Assembly: GCF_001870435.1 (NCBI RefSeq)
Contig: NZ_MDDR01000065.1
Location: 124,001 to 188,000, forward strand
DNA: 64,000 nt
DNA from: Pseudomonas costantinii
Lineage (GTDB): Bacteria; Pseudomonadota; Gammaproteobacteria; Pseudomonadales; Pseudomonadaceae
Reading direction: 5' to 3'
The position numbers and the translations under genes were made by a program. The notes under the pieces were generated by a model, which did no database searches, was not told where the DNA came from, and saw only the letters and a program-made list of their open reading frames with translations. The stretch's first letter is position 1; each line of letters begins with the position of its first letter. Below are positions 9,214 through 17,608 of the stretch, piece after piece.

Positions 9214-9507
9214 TCAGGCGTTGATTTGGCGACCGTTGTCATTACCCGGCATCATCGCTTCCATGCCTTGGCGCCCCGCCGCCAACTGTTCAAGCTCCTC
9301 GGGACTCTTCTGACATTCCGAACAATCGGAGCCGGCAGAGCCCCCACCACCCTGAGCGCCCGCTGCGCCTGACAGCATTTCCATAAGCTTTTTGATCAGA
9401 TCTGGCTCCTGTTTCCCCTGTGGCTCAGCGCCTTGTGCACCGCCCTGGTCCAGATCGTTTTGGCCCCTGGCCATGCCCAGCATCTTGCCAATCGCACCAA
9501 TATCCAT
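9214..9507 (-). CDS. Gly/Gln/Met-rich small protein with a CSEC motif
   Basis: A 97-residue protein of low sequence complexity: Gln, Gly, Ala and Met dominate, with a GGGG run in the middle followed by a DCSECQKS pair of cysteines that could bind metal or form a disulphide. There is no export signal. Of three possible starts (GTG 9513, ATG 9510, ATG 9507), the last lies 7 bases from a GGGAG ribosome site and is preferred. It converges on lptF across a shared terminator. Family not recognised. Confidence 0.65.
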   Translation of the reverse strand: MDIGAIGKMLGMARGQNDLDQGGAQGAEPQGKQEPDLIKKLMEMLSGAAGAQGGGGSAGSDCSECQKSPEELEQLAAGRQGMEAMMPGNDNGRQINA

Positions 9508-9613
9508 CATCACACTCCCAGATTCGTACTACGTAAGTTATCCATCAGCAACACTGACAAACCAGTCAGTGGCTTCTTACGCAATACGGTTCCAGATATT
9601 TCCGGCGCGAGCG

Positions 9614-9940
9614 CTATTCCTGTAATTGCGGCGTTTCCTGGCCCATGCAGCGCACGGCTTGCTTCTTGTTGTTCACCAACACACCGCTCAAGCCCTTTTG
9701 CTCGGTGTCGAACATCACCAGTACACCATCAACGCACTGCGCCACTTGCGCGGCCGGGGTCAGGGAAATCTTGTAGTCCTCACCCGGCACGGTCTTGAGC
9801 ATGGTGAAGTCGCTGAGCAGCAACGCATCTTCGGGCTTCGCGAAGTGCAGGTAGCCGTAATACCACAGGCAGCCAACGGTGCCGATGATGGTGCCGATGC
9901 CGGTGAGGATCAGCGGGATCATGTTGCGTTCTTCACTCAT
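9614..9940 (-). CDS. Small inner-membrane protein
   Basis: A 108-residue protein with one N-terminal membrane segment at about residues 8-28 (IPLILTGIGTIIGTVGCLWY) and a soluble domain beyond it, probably periplasmic. Two cysteines (about residues 69 and 98) in the soluble part could form a disulphide. Its ATG overlaps the stop of the upstream hydrolase gene as ATGA, so the pair is translationally coupled. Function unknown. Confidence 0.75.
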   Translation of the reverse strand: MSEERNMIPLILTGIGTIIGTVGCLWYYGYLHFAKPEDALLLSDFTMLKTVPGEDYKISLTPAAQVAQCVDGVLVMFDTEQKGLSGVLVNNKKQAVRCMGQETPQLQE

Positions 9941-10842
9941 TGTGGGCTCTCTGATGAGTCAGCTTTAGAAATCGGATAGTTCGGAATTTCGCCCAGGCGG
10001 CGCAGGCCGTTAAAGTGCTGCGGGTCGTCCAGATAGCGCAGCATCACGGTTTGCCAAGTCTTGTCGGCAAAGGTCTGCACATGGCCGCCACGGGTCAATT
10101 GCAGCACCCTGGGCGGCGGCGCGGCCTGGTACAGGCGAATGCCATTGGACAGCGGCACGATGGGGTCATCCAAACTGTGGAACAACAGCTTTGGCACTCC
10201 GGTCAATTGGGGCATCGCATTGATCGCGCTGTCGGCATCCGGCACCAGCCAGGACAACGGCACCTGAAATGGCCATGTTAACCAGGAGGTGCTCAGGGCG
10301 AATTGTCCCACGTCACGATAACTGGCAGGTACGCCATCCAGCACCAAGGCCTTGAGCTTGGTCTGGCGCTCGGGATGGGCCGCCAGGTAATGCACCGCCA
10401 ATGAACCGCCCAGGCTCTGGCCGAGTACGATCAGCGGCTGGTTTTGGGTTTCAGGGGCTTTGTCGATCCAACTGAAGGCCGCATCGATATCCTGGTAGAT
10501 CGCCGGCAATGATGGCTTGCCTTCAGACAAACCGTAGCCACGGTAGTCCAGCAGCAGCACTTGATAGCCCTGCTCCGGCAACCACCAACTGCCACCCAGA
10601 TGCCAGGCTAGGTTGCCGCCATTACCGTGCAGGTGCAGCACTGTGCCTTTAAGCGGCACCCCGGGTTTGGCCGGCAGCCACCAAGCGTGCAACTTCAGGC
10701 CATCCGCGGTGGTAAGAGTGACGTCGCGATACGCCAAGTGGGCTTTTTCCGGTGTAAACGGCAGGCCCGGCTCGGGGTAGAACAGCAGGGAGCTGCAGCC
10801 GTTCAATGTGAGTAGCAGGCACAGAATGCCGAGGATTCTCAT
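9937..10842 (-). CDS. Lipoprotein alpha/beta hydrolase
   Basis: A 301-residue alpha/beta-hydrolase with a lipoprotein signal (lipobox LNGC at residue 15-18), so probably membrane-anchored. The oxyanion motif LHGNGGN, the DYRGYGLS segment, the nucleophile elbow GQSLGG (Ser), an acid in the HSLDDPIV segment, and the catalytic His in RGGHVQTF complete the triad. It resembles the BEM46/YfhR-like peptidase-esterase family. The start at 10842 gives the signal peptide directly at the N-terminus; the longer frame to 10872 does not. It is coupled to the downstream small membrane protein (ATGA). Confidence 0.85.
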   Translation of the reverse strand: MRILGILCLLLTLNGCSSLLFYPEPGLPFTPEKAHLAYRDVTLTTADGLKLHAWWLPAKPGVPLKGTVLHLHGNGGNLAWHLGGSWWLPEQGYQVLLLDYRGYGLSEGKPSLPAIYQDIDAAFSWIDKAPETQNQPLIVLGQSLGGSLAVHYLAAHPERQTKLKALVLDGVPASYRDVGQFALSTSWLTWPFQVPLSWLVPDADSAINAMPQLTGVPKLLFHSLDDPIVPLSNGIRLYQAAPPPRVLQLTRGGHVQTFADKTWQTVMLRYLDDPQHFNGLRRLGEIPNYPISKADSSESPQ

Positions 10843-10861
10843 CCGTTGAAGCCTCCAGACG

Positions 10862-10970
10862 CTCGTTCCCACGCTCTGCGTGGGAATGCATCAACAGGAC
10901 GCTCTGCGTCCGCTTTTGTGACGTGGAGCGTCACGGGCTGCATTCCCCCGCGGAGCGTGGGAACGATCGA
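10862..10970. repeat. Large palindromic interspersed repeat, full copy
   Basis: About 109 bases with inverted ends of roughly 28 bp (CGTTCCCACGC ... GCGTGGGAACG, two mismatches) enclosing two smaller palindromes (GGACGCTCTGCGTCC; GACGTGGAGCGTC). It sits between two genes on the minus strand. A half copy is at 13581-13630. This is a type of intergenic repeat common in P. fluorescens genomes. Confidence 0.8.
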
Positions 10971-10981
10971 ATTCGGTTTCT

Positions 10982-12259
10982 TCAAAGGATATTTGAGTAA
11001 TCCGCCTCGATCCGGTCCAGGCTCAAATGGTTGAGGAAGTTGGAGAAACACATCCACGCCGCCAGCGCGTTCATGTCGCGGAACTGCTCCGGCAGGTACT
11101 TGGGCGGCACCACGAGGCCTTCGTCGACCAATTGACGCAAGGTGCGCATGTCTTCCAGGGTGGTCTTGCCGCAGAACAGCAACGGTACTTGCTCCAGCTT
11201 GCCTTTGCGCACGGCGAGCTGGATGTAGTTGTAGACCATGATAAAGCCCTTGAGATAGGACAAATCCTTGGTAAATGGCAGACCGGTCGGCACCGAACCA
11301 CGGAACACCCGGCTGGCATTACCGTAGCTCTCGGCCATCTCAAAGCCTTGCTCACGGAAGAACTCGAACACCTGCAGGAAGTCCGCGCCCTCCTCCACCA
11401 TATGGATGGCGCGGGTGCGGTTGGTCAGCTTGCGCAAGCGGCTGGGGTACGAGGCAAAGGTGATGATCTCCATCAAAATCGCCAGGCCTTCCTGGGTCAC
11501 CGTGGACGACGGTGGGCCTTTGGACAAGAAGGTGCAGATCGGCTGGTTCTGGCCATTCAGCGTGGTGCCGACATGCACCAGGCCTTCATGCACCTCAAGC
11601 GCGCGCACGTCGCGCTCGTTGAACATCGCGTCGGCGCGGATCTTGATGTAATCGGCGCCCGCCGCGGCGTCGGCAACGATACCGTCGGACTCGAACACAC
11701 GAATGGTTTCTTCCGCCTCGCCAAACACCTTGTTCAGGCGAGTTTGCAGCAAAGCGACTGCATCCTTGGCGGTGAGGGTCTTGGCTTCGTCTTTCAGGTC
11801 GCCACGGCCGTCGATATTGTTCAGGTAGTCGGAGAGCATCAGGCCCAGGTCAGCCAGCGTCGGGTCGCCGGCGTGGAACGCATCGGAGGCCGCGCCGTAC
11901 AGCTCCTGGGAGATCAGACCGAAATCCTCGGTGCCACGCGCCTCAAGCATCCGCACCACCATGCGGTATTCCCGGCACATGCGGCGCATGATCTGCCCCA
12001 CCGGGCTGAACTGGCCGAGGCGGCGCGTGATGTCGCGCTCGATGTTCTGGAACTCCAGCTTTACCGCGCTGGAGTCGAACGCCAGCGGCCGGCTTAGATA
12101 GTAATCGCGGTCCACGGCAGGCATCGCCTTGCCCTTGGCCTTGAGGAATCCCTGGCGAATGTTCTCGTCCCACTTCACAGCGTCGAGGACGCGAATCGGT
12201 GTTTGCGCCAGCACAATGCGATCAGACAAGGTGCGTATCGTCTGCTGGTAATCGTCCAC
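10982..12259 (-). CDS. DUF1704 (QEGLA-motif) metallopeptidase-like protein
   Basis: A 425-residue protein of the flavohemoglobin-expression-modulating QEGLA-motif family (DUF1704). Both family marks are present: a zinc-peptidase-like HEGLVH at about residue 225, and VTQEGLA about 37 residues later, as in tyrosine/matrilysin-like microbial metallopeptidases. Whether it is a protease in the cell is not established. The start is GTG at 12259 with AGAGGA 8 bases upstream. It lies 21 bases downstream of the small lipoprotein gene on the same strand, so they are probably co-transcribed. Confidence 0.85.
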   Translation of the reverse strand: MDDYQQTIRTLSDRIVLAQTPIRVLDAVKWDENIRQGFLKAKGKAMPAVDRDYYLSRPLAFDSSAVKLEFQNIERDITRRLGQFSPVGQIMRRMCREYRMVVRMLEARGTEDFGLISQELYGAASDAFHAGDPTLADLGLMLSDYLNNIDGRGDLKDEAKTLTAKDAVALLQTRLNKVFGEAEETIRVFESDGIVADAAAGADYIKIRADAMFNERDVRALEVHEGLVHVGTTLNGQNQPICTFLSKGPPSSTVTQEGLAILMEIITFASYPSRLRKLTNRTRAIHMVEEGADFLQVFEFFREQGFEMAESYGNASRVFRGSVPTGLPFTKDLSYLKGFIMVYNYIQLAVRKGKLEQVPLLFCGKTTLEDMRTLRQLVDEGLVVPPKYLPEQFRDMNALAAWMCFSNFLNHLSLDRIEADYSNIL

Positions 12260-12280
12260 CCGGTGCTTCCTCTTTAAACG

Positions 12281-12829
12281 TTATTTGCCCGCACGCTGGT
12301 AGCGCACGGCTTCAACGAACACATCGGCATTGGCCGGGTCATCCAGGTAGGCAAACACCTGGTCCATGGAGCTGTCCACCAACACGCCATCGCCCTCGAC
12401 GGTTTCCACGGTACTGCCGTGCAAGGCTTGTTGGCCTATCGCTTGACGGATCTGCTCCAGATCCAGGTTGTAGACCACCAATTCGTGCTTTTCGTCCAAC
12501 TCAAAGCCAGCCAGGATGAAATGCCCACCCAGTTTGTCCGGCAACGGCGCCGACAAGTACCAACGGTTGCCATGATGCGAGACGGTAAACAGGTACTCAT
12601 CGCGCTGGCCCGGCTTGGCTTTAGGGTAGCTCACCGCTTTGTAGCGATGTTCACCGGCATGGGTGATCTGCAGGTTGAGCGGTTCGCCCCAGGCGTTTTT
12701 GCTCGACCAGTGGCCCAACAAGGCATCCGGCGCGGCTTCGCGGGCCGGCAGTGGGTCCTTGAAGGTCACCAGGCAACCGCTGAGCAGCAGGAACGACAAG
12801 GCGATTAGCGCGACACGCCAGGCTTTCAT
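12281..12829 (-). CDS. Hypothetical lipoprotein
   Basis: A 182-residue predicted lipoprotein: the signal peptide MKAWRVALIALSFLLLSGC ends at the lipobox cysteine at residue 19. The mature part looks like a mixed alpha/beta domain with a WSSKNAWGEPL segment but no catalytic motif. The start at 12829 places the signal peptide at the N-terminus and has GGGGA upstream; the frame extending to 12904 is not used. It sits 16 bases after the TetR regulator and before the DUF1704 gene, so the three probably form one operon. Confidence 0.8.
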   Translation of the reverse strand: MKAWRVALIALSFLLLSGCLVTFKDPLPAREAAPDALLGHWSSKNAWGEPLNLQITHAGEHRYKAVSYPKAKPGQRDEYLFTVSHHGNRWYLSAPLPDKLGGHFILAGFELDEKHELVVYNLDLEQIRQAIGQQALHGSTVETVEGDGVLVDSSMDQVFAYLDDPANADVFVEAVRYQRAGK

Positions 12830-12845
12830 TGAACATCCCCCGGTG

Positions 12846-13562
12846 TCAGACCGAGGCCAACACCAAATGCATATAGCGCTTGAGAATCTCAAGCACCTCT
12901 TCACCGGTCAGAGGCTCTGGGCCGCCAAGCAGGCCCTGATATTCCATCCGACCGATTATCGCCGTCAACACTTTGGCATCCTGTTGCGGTTCACGCGAAC
13001 CCAATACCTGGAAAAACTGCCCGGTACCCTGCAACAGAATTTGCTGGTGAGAGCGCACCAGCTCGGCCAGGCGTGGGTTGAGCAAGGCTTCCTGGCGAAA
13101 GGCCTGCTCGGCCATCAGGTGTTCACGACGGTTAGTCAGTTGGCGCAGCACGTAGTCGGCGGTCAGTCGCGCGATGTCATCGGCCAGTTGCGAACGCGAC
13201 TGCGGGCTGCCATCGCCATAGGCGACCATTTCGCGTAGCAGGCCTTCGTTACGCACCCACAACTTGCCCATAAAGGCGGCGCTGCGCTCCACGTATTGGG
13301 CGAAGGTATCGGTGAGCAGGTCATCGATGTCCTTGAAGTAGTAGGTAGTGGCCGACAGCGGCACCCCCGCCTCCGCCGCCACCGCGCGATGGCGCACGGC
13401 CCGCACGCCATCACGCACCACAATACGCATGGCCGCATCGAGAATGTCTTGCCTGCGTTGCTCGCTGCCTCGGCGACTGGCCTTGCGGCCCTGGTACTGG
13501 ACGCTTTCAGCCACGGCAGCAGCAATGCCGGCGGCGCCTTCTTCCTTTACGCGGTTCACCAC
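12846..13562 (-). CDS. TetR-family transcriptional regulator
   Basis: A 238-residue TetR regulator. The N-terminal DNA-binding domain begins after a basic linker (GRKASRRGSEQRRQDILDAA), with the recognition part VRHRAVAAEAGVPLSATTYY and FKDIDDLL at about residues 55-85. The ligand-binding C-terminal domain is less conserved. Tandem GTG codons at 13562 and 13559 can both serve as start; the AAGGAAG site fits the second slightly better. It heads a run of minus-strand genes with the lipoprotein and DUF1704 protein, which it may regulate. The position equals PA3699. Confidence 0.88.
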   Translation of the reverse strand: MVNRVKEEGAAGIAAAVAESVQYQGRKASRRGSEQRRQDILDAAMRIVVRDGVRAVRHRAVAAEAGVPLSATTYYFKDIDDLLTDTFAQYVERSAAFMGKLWVRNEGLLREMVAYGDGSPQSRSQLADDIARLTADYVLRQLTNRREHLMAEQAFRQEALLNPRLAELVRSHQQILLQGTGQFFQVLGSREPQQDAKVLTAIIGRMEYQGLLGGPEPLTGEEVLEILKRYMHLVLASV

Positions 13563-13580
13563 AAATCTTCCTTTAACGTG

Positions 13581-13630
13581 TGACGCGGAGCGTCACCGGC
13601 TGCATTCCCACGCAAAGCGTGGGAACGATC
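13581..13630. repeat. Half copy of the palindromic interspersed repeat
   Basis: Matches the right half of the repeat at 10862-10970 in the same orientation (GACGCGGAGCGTCAC, then GGCTGCATTCCCACGC and GCGTGGGAACGATC). It lies upstream of the TetR gene. Confidence 0.75.
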
Positions 13631-13668
13631 CCCTGGCGCTGTTCGCTTGACGCTTATATACGCCGCAT

Positions 13669-13697
13669 AAAAAAGCCGCCTTATAAAAGGCGGCTTC
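13669..13697 (-). terminator. Terminator of lysS
   Basis: Stem AAGCCGCCTT / AAGGCGGCTT with loop ATAA, followed by six T on the minus strand, 15 bases beyond the lysS stop. Confidence 0.9.
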
Positions 13698-13711
13698 GGA
13701 TTTCGCTACGG

Positions 13712-15214
13712 TTACGCTTGTGGCCGCATGTGCGGGAACAAGATCACGTCACGAATTGACGGCGAGTTGGTCAACAACATTACCAACCGGTCGATGCCGA
13801 TACCTTCACCGGCAGTCGGCGGCATGCCGTATTCCAAGGCACGCACGAAGTCGGCGTCGTAGTGCATGGCTTCGTCGTCGCCGGCGTCCTTGTCGGCCAC
13901 CTGGGCCATGAAGCGCTCGGCCTGGTCTTCCGCGTCGTTAAGCTCGGAGTAGGCGTTGGCGATTTCGCGGCCACCGATGAACAACTCGAAACGGTCGGTG
14001 ACGTTCGGGTTGTCGTCGTTGCGACGGGCCAGCGGCGACACTTCGAACGGGTACTGGGTAATGAAGTGCGGCTGTTCCAGCTTGTGCTCAACCAGCTCTT
14101 CGAAAATCATCACCTGCAATTTGCCCAGGCCTTCGAAGCCCAGCACCTTGGCGCCGGCTTTCTTGGCGATGGCGCGAGCCTTGTCGATATCGTTCAGGTC
14201 GTCAGCGGTCAGCTCAGGGTTGTACTTGAGGATCGAGTCGAACACCGACAGACGCACGAACGGCTCGCCGAAATGGAACACCTTGTCGCCGTACGGCACG
14301 TCGGTGCTGCCCAGAACCAACTGTGCCAGTTCGCGGAACAGCTCCTCGGTCAGGTCCATGTTGTCTTCGTAGTCGGCGTAAGCCTGGTAGAACTCCAACA
14401 TGGTGAATTCTGGGTTGTGACGGGTCGAAACGCCTTCGTTACGGAAGTTGCGGTTGATCTCGAACACTTTCTCGAAGCCGCCAACCACCAGGCGCTTGAG
14501 GTACAGCTCAGGCGCGATACGCAAGAACATTTCCAGATCCAGCGCGTTGTGGTGAGTCTCGAACGGCTTGGCTGCGGCACCACCGGGGATGGTTTGCAGC
14601 ATCGGCGTTTCCACTTCCAGGAAATCACGCGCCATCAGGAAGCTGCGGATGTGGGCGATGACTTGCGAACGCACGCGGAACGTCTGGCGCACTTCTTCGT
14701 TAACGATCAGGTCAACGTAGCGCTGGCGATAACGCTGCTCGGTGTCGGTCAGGCCGTGGTGCTTGTCCGGCAGCGGGCGCAGGGATTTGGTCAGCAGGCG
14801 CACGCCTGTCATTTCAACGTACAGGTCGCCTTTACCGGAACGGGCCAGGGTACCTTCGGCTGCGATGATGTCGCCCATGTCCCAGGTTTTCACCGAGGCC
14901 AGGGTTTCTTCCGACAGGGTTTTGCGGTTGACGTAGACCTGGATGCGACCGGTCATGTCCTGGATCACCATGAACGAGCCACGGTTGAGCATGATGCGAC
15001 CTGCCACCTTGACCGGGATCGCCGCTTCTGCCAGTTCTTCCTTGGTCTTGTCCGCGTACTGCTTCTGCAAGTCTTCGCAGTAGTTTTCGCGGCGGAAGTC
15101 GTTGGGGAAGGCATTGCCCTTGGCGCGCTCGGCAGCAAGCTTTTCCTTGCGCAGGGCGATCAGGGAGTTTTCTTCCTGTTGCAGGGCTTGCGGGTCGAGT
15201 TGTTGGTCGCTCAT
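13712..15214 (-). CDS. lysS: Lysyl-tRNA synthetase (class II)
   Basis: Class II lysyl-tRNA synthetase, 500 residues, charging tRNA-Lys in the cytoplasm. The N-terminal OB-fold anticodon-binding domain spans about residues 65-145 (VAGRIMLNRGSFMVIQDMTG). The catalytic domain carries motif 2 (FRNEGVSTRHNPEFTMLE) and motif 3 (GIGIDRLVMLL) near the C-terminus. It lies 71 bases after prfB on the same strand, the conserved prfB-lysS pairing of gamma-proteobacteria. Confidence 0.98.
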   Translation of the reverse strand: MSDQQLDPQALQQEENSLIALRKEKLAAERAKGNAFPNDFRRENYCEDLQKQYADKTKEELAEAAIPVKVAGRIMLNRGSFMVIQDMTGRIQVYVNRKTLSEETLASVKTWDMGDIIAAEGTLARSGKGDLYVEMTGVRLLTKSLRPLPDKHHGLTDTEQRYRQRYVDLIVNEEVRQTFRVRSQVIAHIRSFLMARDFLEVETPMLQTIPGGAAAKPFETHHNALDLEMFLRIAPELYLKRLVVGGFEKVFEINRNFRNEGVSTRHNPEFTMLEFYQAYADYEDNMDLTEELFRELAQLVLGSTDVPYGDKVFHFGEPFVRLSVFDSILKYNPELTADDLNDIDKARAIAKKAGAKVLGFEGLGKLQVMIFEELVEHKLEQPHFITQYPFEVSPLARRNDDNPNVTDRFELFIGGREIANAYSELNDAEDQAERFMAQVADKDAGDDEAMHYDADFVRALEYGMPPTAGEGIGIDRLVMLLTNSPSIRDVILFPHMRPQA

Positions 15215-15285
15215 GTCTTTTGAAATTCCATCACAGGTTCGTTGCCCCCACCGGTGGCAGGGGACTTAAGGTCTTGGCTGACGGT

Positions 15286-16381
15286 TTACAGCCCCGATTT
15301 CAGGCTGGCTTCCAGGTATTCGTCGATATCACCGTCGAGCACCTTGTCGCAATCGCTGCGTTCGATGTTAGTGCGCAGATCCTTGATCCGCGACGCATCA
15401 AGCACATAAGAACGGATCTGGTGACCCCAGCCGATGTCCGACTTGGTGTCTTCCAGCGCCTGGGAAGCGGCGTTGCGCTTCTGTATTTCCTGCTCGTACA
15501 ACCTGGCCCGCAGCATTTTCATGGCGGTGTCTTTGTTGGCGTGCTGGGAACGTTCGTTCTGGCAGCTGACCACGGTGTTGGTGGGTACGTGAGTAATACG
15601 TACGGCCGAGTCGGTGGTGTTTACGTGCTGACCACCGGCACCGGAGGAGCGATACGTGTCGATTCGCAGGTCTGCCGGGTTGATCTCGATTTCCACCTTG
15701 TCGTCGATCTCTGGCGAGACGAAAACCGCGGAGAACGAAGTATGGCGACGGTTGCCGGAGTCGAACGGGCTCTTGCGCACCAGGCGGTGCACGCCGATCT
15801 CGGTACGCAGCCAGCCAAAGGCGTATTCACCCTTGATGTGCACGGTCGCACCTTTGATGCCGGCGACTTCACCGGCCGACAGCTCCATGATGGTCGCGTC
15901 GAAACCGCGTTTGTCGGCCCAGCGCAGGTACATGCGCAACAGAATGTTGGCCCAGTCCTGGGCTTCGGTACCGCCGGAACCGGCCTGGATATCCAGGTAG
16001 GCGTTGTTCGGGTCCATTTCGTGGCTGAACATGCGACGGAATTCGAGCTTGGCGAGGTTTTCCTCGAGACGGGCCAGCTCGGCGACGACATCGCCCACTG
16101 CGCCTTCGTCGTTCTCTTCGACGGCCATGTCCAGCAGGTCGCGGCAGTCGCCCAGACCGGTGTTCAACTCGTCGAGGGTATCGACGATCTGTGCCAGCGC
16201 TGCGCGCTCGCGGCCCAACTCTTGGGCGTATTCAGGTTTGTTCCAGACAGCCGGATCTTCAAGCTCGCGATTGACTTCGGTCAGACGCTCATGCTTTTGA
16301 TCGTAGTCAAAGATACCCCCGAATAGTTTCGGAGCGCTCGGACAGGTCCTTGATTGTGTTAAGGATCGGGTTGATTTCCAT
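15286..16381 (-). CDS. prfB: Peptide chain release factor 2 (programmed +1 frameshift)
   Basis: Release factor RF2, which recognises UGA and UAA. The gene is in two frames: 24 codons from the ATG at 16381 reach an in-frame TGA (16309-16307), and the rest of the protein continues in the +1 frame to the stop at 15286, giving 364 residues. The recoding signal is complete: a Shine-Dalgarno-like GGGGG three bases before CTT-TGA-C. When RF2 is scarce the ribosome slips at CTT, so RF2 controls its own synthesis. The catalytic GGQ (SGAGGQHVN) and the codon-reading SPF (KSPFDSG) motifs are present. Confidence 0.97.
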
Positions 16382-16507
16382 GGCGGGCAGCACTCGTTGG
16401 CGAACTTTTGAAAGCCGACGAGTATAACGGCAAACAGGGTGAAACGGCAGCCCGCTTGGCGAAAAGGCGCAGGGTTGTACACGATCTGATGACCGATGAA
16501 GACCCAA

Positions 16508-16531
16508 TGTGGGAACGAGCAAGCTCCCACA
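16508..16531. repeat. REP-like palindrome downstream of wspR
   Basis: TGTGGGA ... TCCCACA arms around ACGAGCAAGC, the typical REP/REPIN motif of fluorescent pseudomonads. It lies 24 bases after the wspR stop and may also act as a transcript-end hairpin. Confidence 0.65.
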
Positions 16532-16554
16532 GTTGGAATTGCGGCGGATTCAGG

Positions 16555-17556
16555 TTACTCAATACCGACCTGATTACGCCCATTGTGCTTGGCCATATAC
16601 AGCCCCTTATCCGCCGCCAATATCACCTGCCGGTAATCACTACCCTGCTGCGGGGTAATGGTCGACAGGCCGATGCTGATGGTCAGGTTGGAACCTTCAG
16701 CCGGTGTGATATGCGGGATATTCAACGCAGCGACAGCCATACGCAGCTTTTCCGCCACCAGGCGGGCGCCGCCGGACGAGGTGTTCGGCAGCACCAGCGC
16801 GAACTCTTCGCCGCCGTAGCGCGCCGGCAAGTCCGAAGGGCGGCTGCTGGCATCACGGATGGCGGCGGCGACTTTGCGCAGGGCCTCGTCACCTTCGACG
16901 TGGCCGAAGGTGTCGTTGTAGGCCTTGAAGAAGTCGACGTCGATCATCAACAACGACAATTGGGTCTGGTCACGCATGGAACGGCGCCACTCCAGCTCCA
17001 GGTATTCGTCGAAATGGCGGCGGTTGGACAGCCCGGTGAGACCGTCGGAGTTCATCAGGCGCTGCAGTACCAGGTTGGTGTCCAGCAGTTGTTGCTGGCT
17101 GACCCGCAGCGCACGGTACGCCGCATCCCGCTGCAGCAGGGTCATATAAGAGCGCGAGTGATAGCGGATGCGCGCCACCAACTCGATGTTGTCCGGTAAC
17201 TTGACCAGATAATCGTTGGCTCCGGCCGCAAAGGCCGCGCTCTTGATCAGCGGGTCTTCTTTGGTAGAAAGCACGATGATCGGGATATTCGCCGTGGCCG
17301 GGTGATTACGGTATTCGCGCACCAGGGTCAGGCCGTCGAGACCCGGCATCACCAGGTCTTGCAGAATCACCGTCGGTTTGATGCGAATCGCCTGGGCGAT
17401 GGCCTGGTGCGGGTCGGCGCAAAAGTGGAAGTCGATGTTTTCTTCATGGGCCAAGCCACGTCGTACGGCTTCCCCGATCATCGCCTGGTCGTCGACCAAC
17501 AACACCATGGCGGCATTTTCGTTGGCCTTGAAGTCGTCGAGCTGTAAATCATTCAT
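16555..17556 (-). CDS. wspR: WspR, response regulator with diguanylate cyclase output
   Basis: A 333-residue response regulator that makes c-di-GMP when phosphorylated by WspE. The receiver domain (about residues 17-140) has the acidic pocket VDD and the phospho-acceptor Asp in ILQDLVMPGLDG. The GGDEF domain (about 175-333) has the active-site variant ARYGGEEFAL and, five residues before it, the RPSD product-inhibition I-site, so it should be an active, feedback-inhibited cyclase. It is the last gene of the wsp cluster, 52 bases after wspF, the only gap in the set. Confidence 0.97.
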   Translation of the reverse strand: MNDLQLDDFKANENAAMVLLVDDQAMIGEAVRRGLAHEENIDFHFCADPHQAIAQAIRIKPTVILQDLVMPGLDGLTLVREYRNHPATANIPIIVLSTKEDPLIKSAAFAAGANDYLVKLPDNIELVARIRYHSRSYMTLLQRDAAYRALRVSQQQLLDTNLVLQRLMNSDGLTGLSNRRHFDEYLELEWRRSMRDQTQLSLLMIDVDFFKAYNDTFGHVEGDEALRKVAAAIRDASSRPSDLPARYGGEEFALVLPNTSSGGARLVAEKLRMAVAALNIPHITPAEGSNLTISIGLSTITPQQGSDYRQVILAADKGLYMAKHNGRNQVGIE

Positions 17557-17608
17557 GTGCAGTCACCTGAATTACTTTCCTGCAAGCCAGCAGCGCGGGG
17601 TGTCTTGA

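Noticed and set aside
13862..15223. 453-codon open frame antisense to lysS
   Set aside because: Composition of a shadow frame; lysS is certain.
16307..16381. prfB as a frameshifted pseudogene
   Set aside because: The break carries the complete recoding signal known for RF2.
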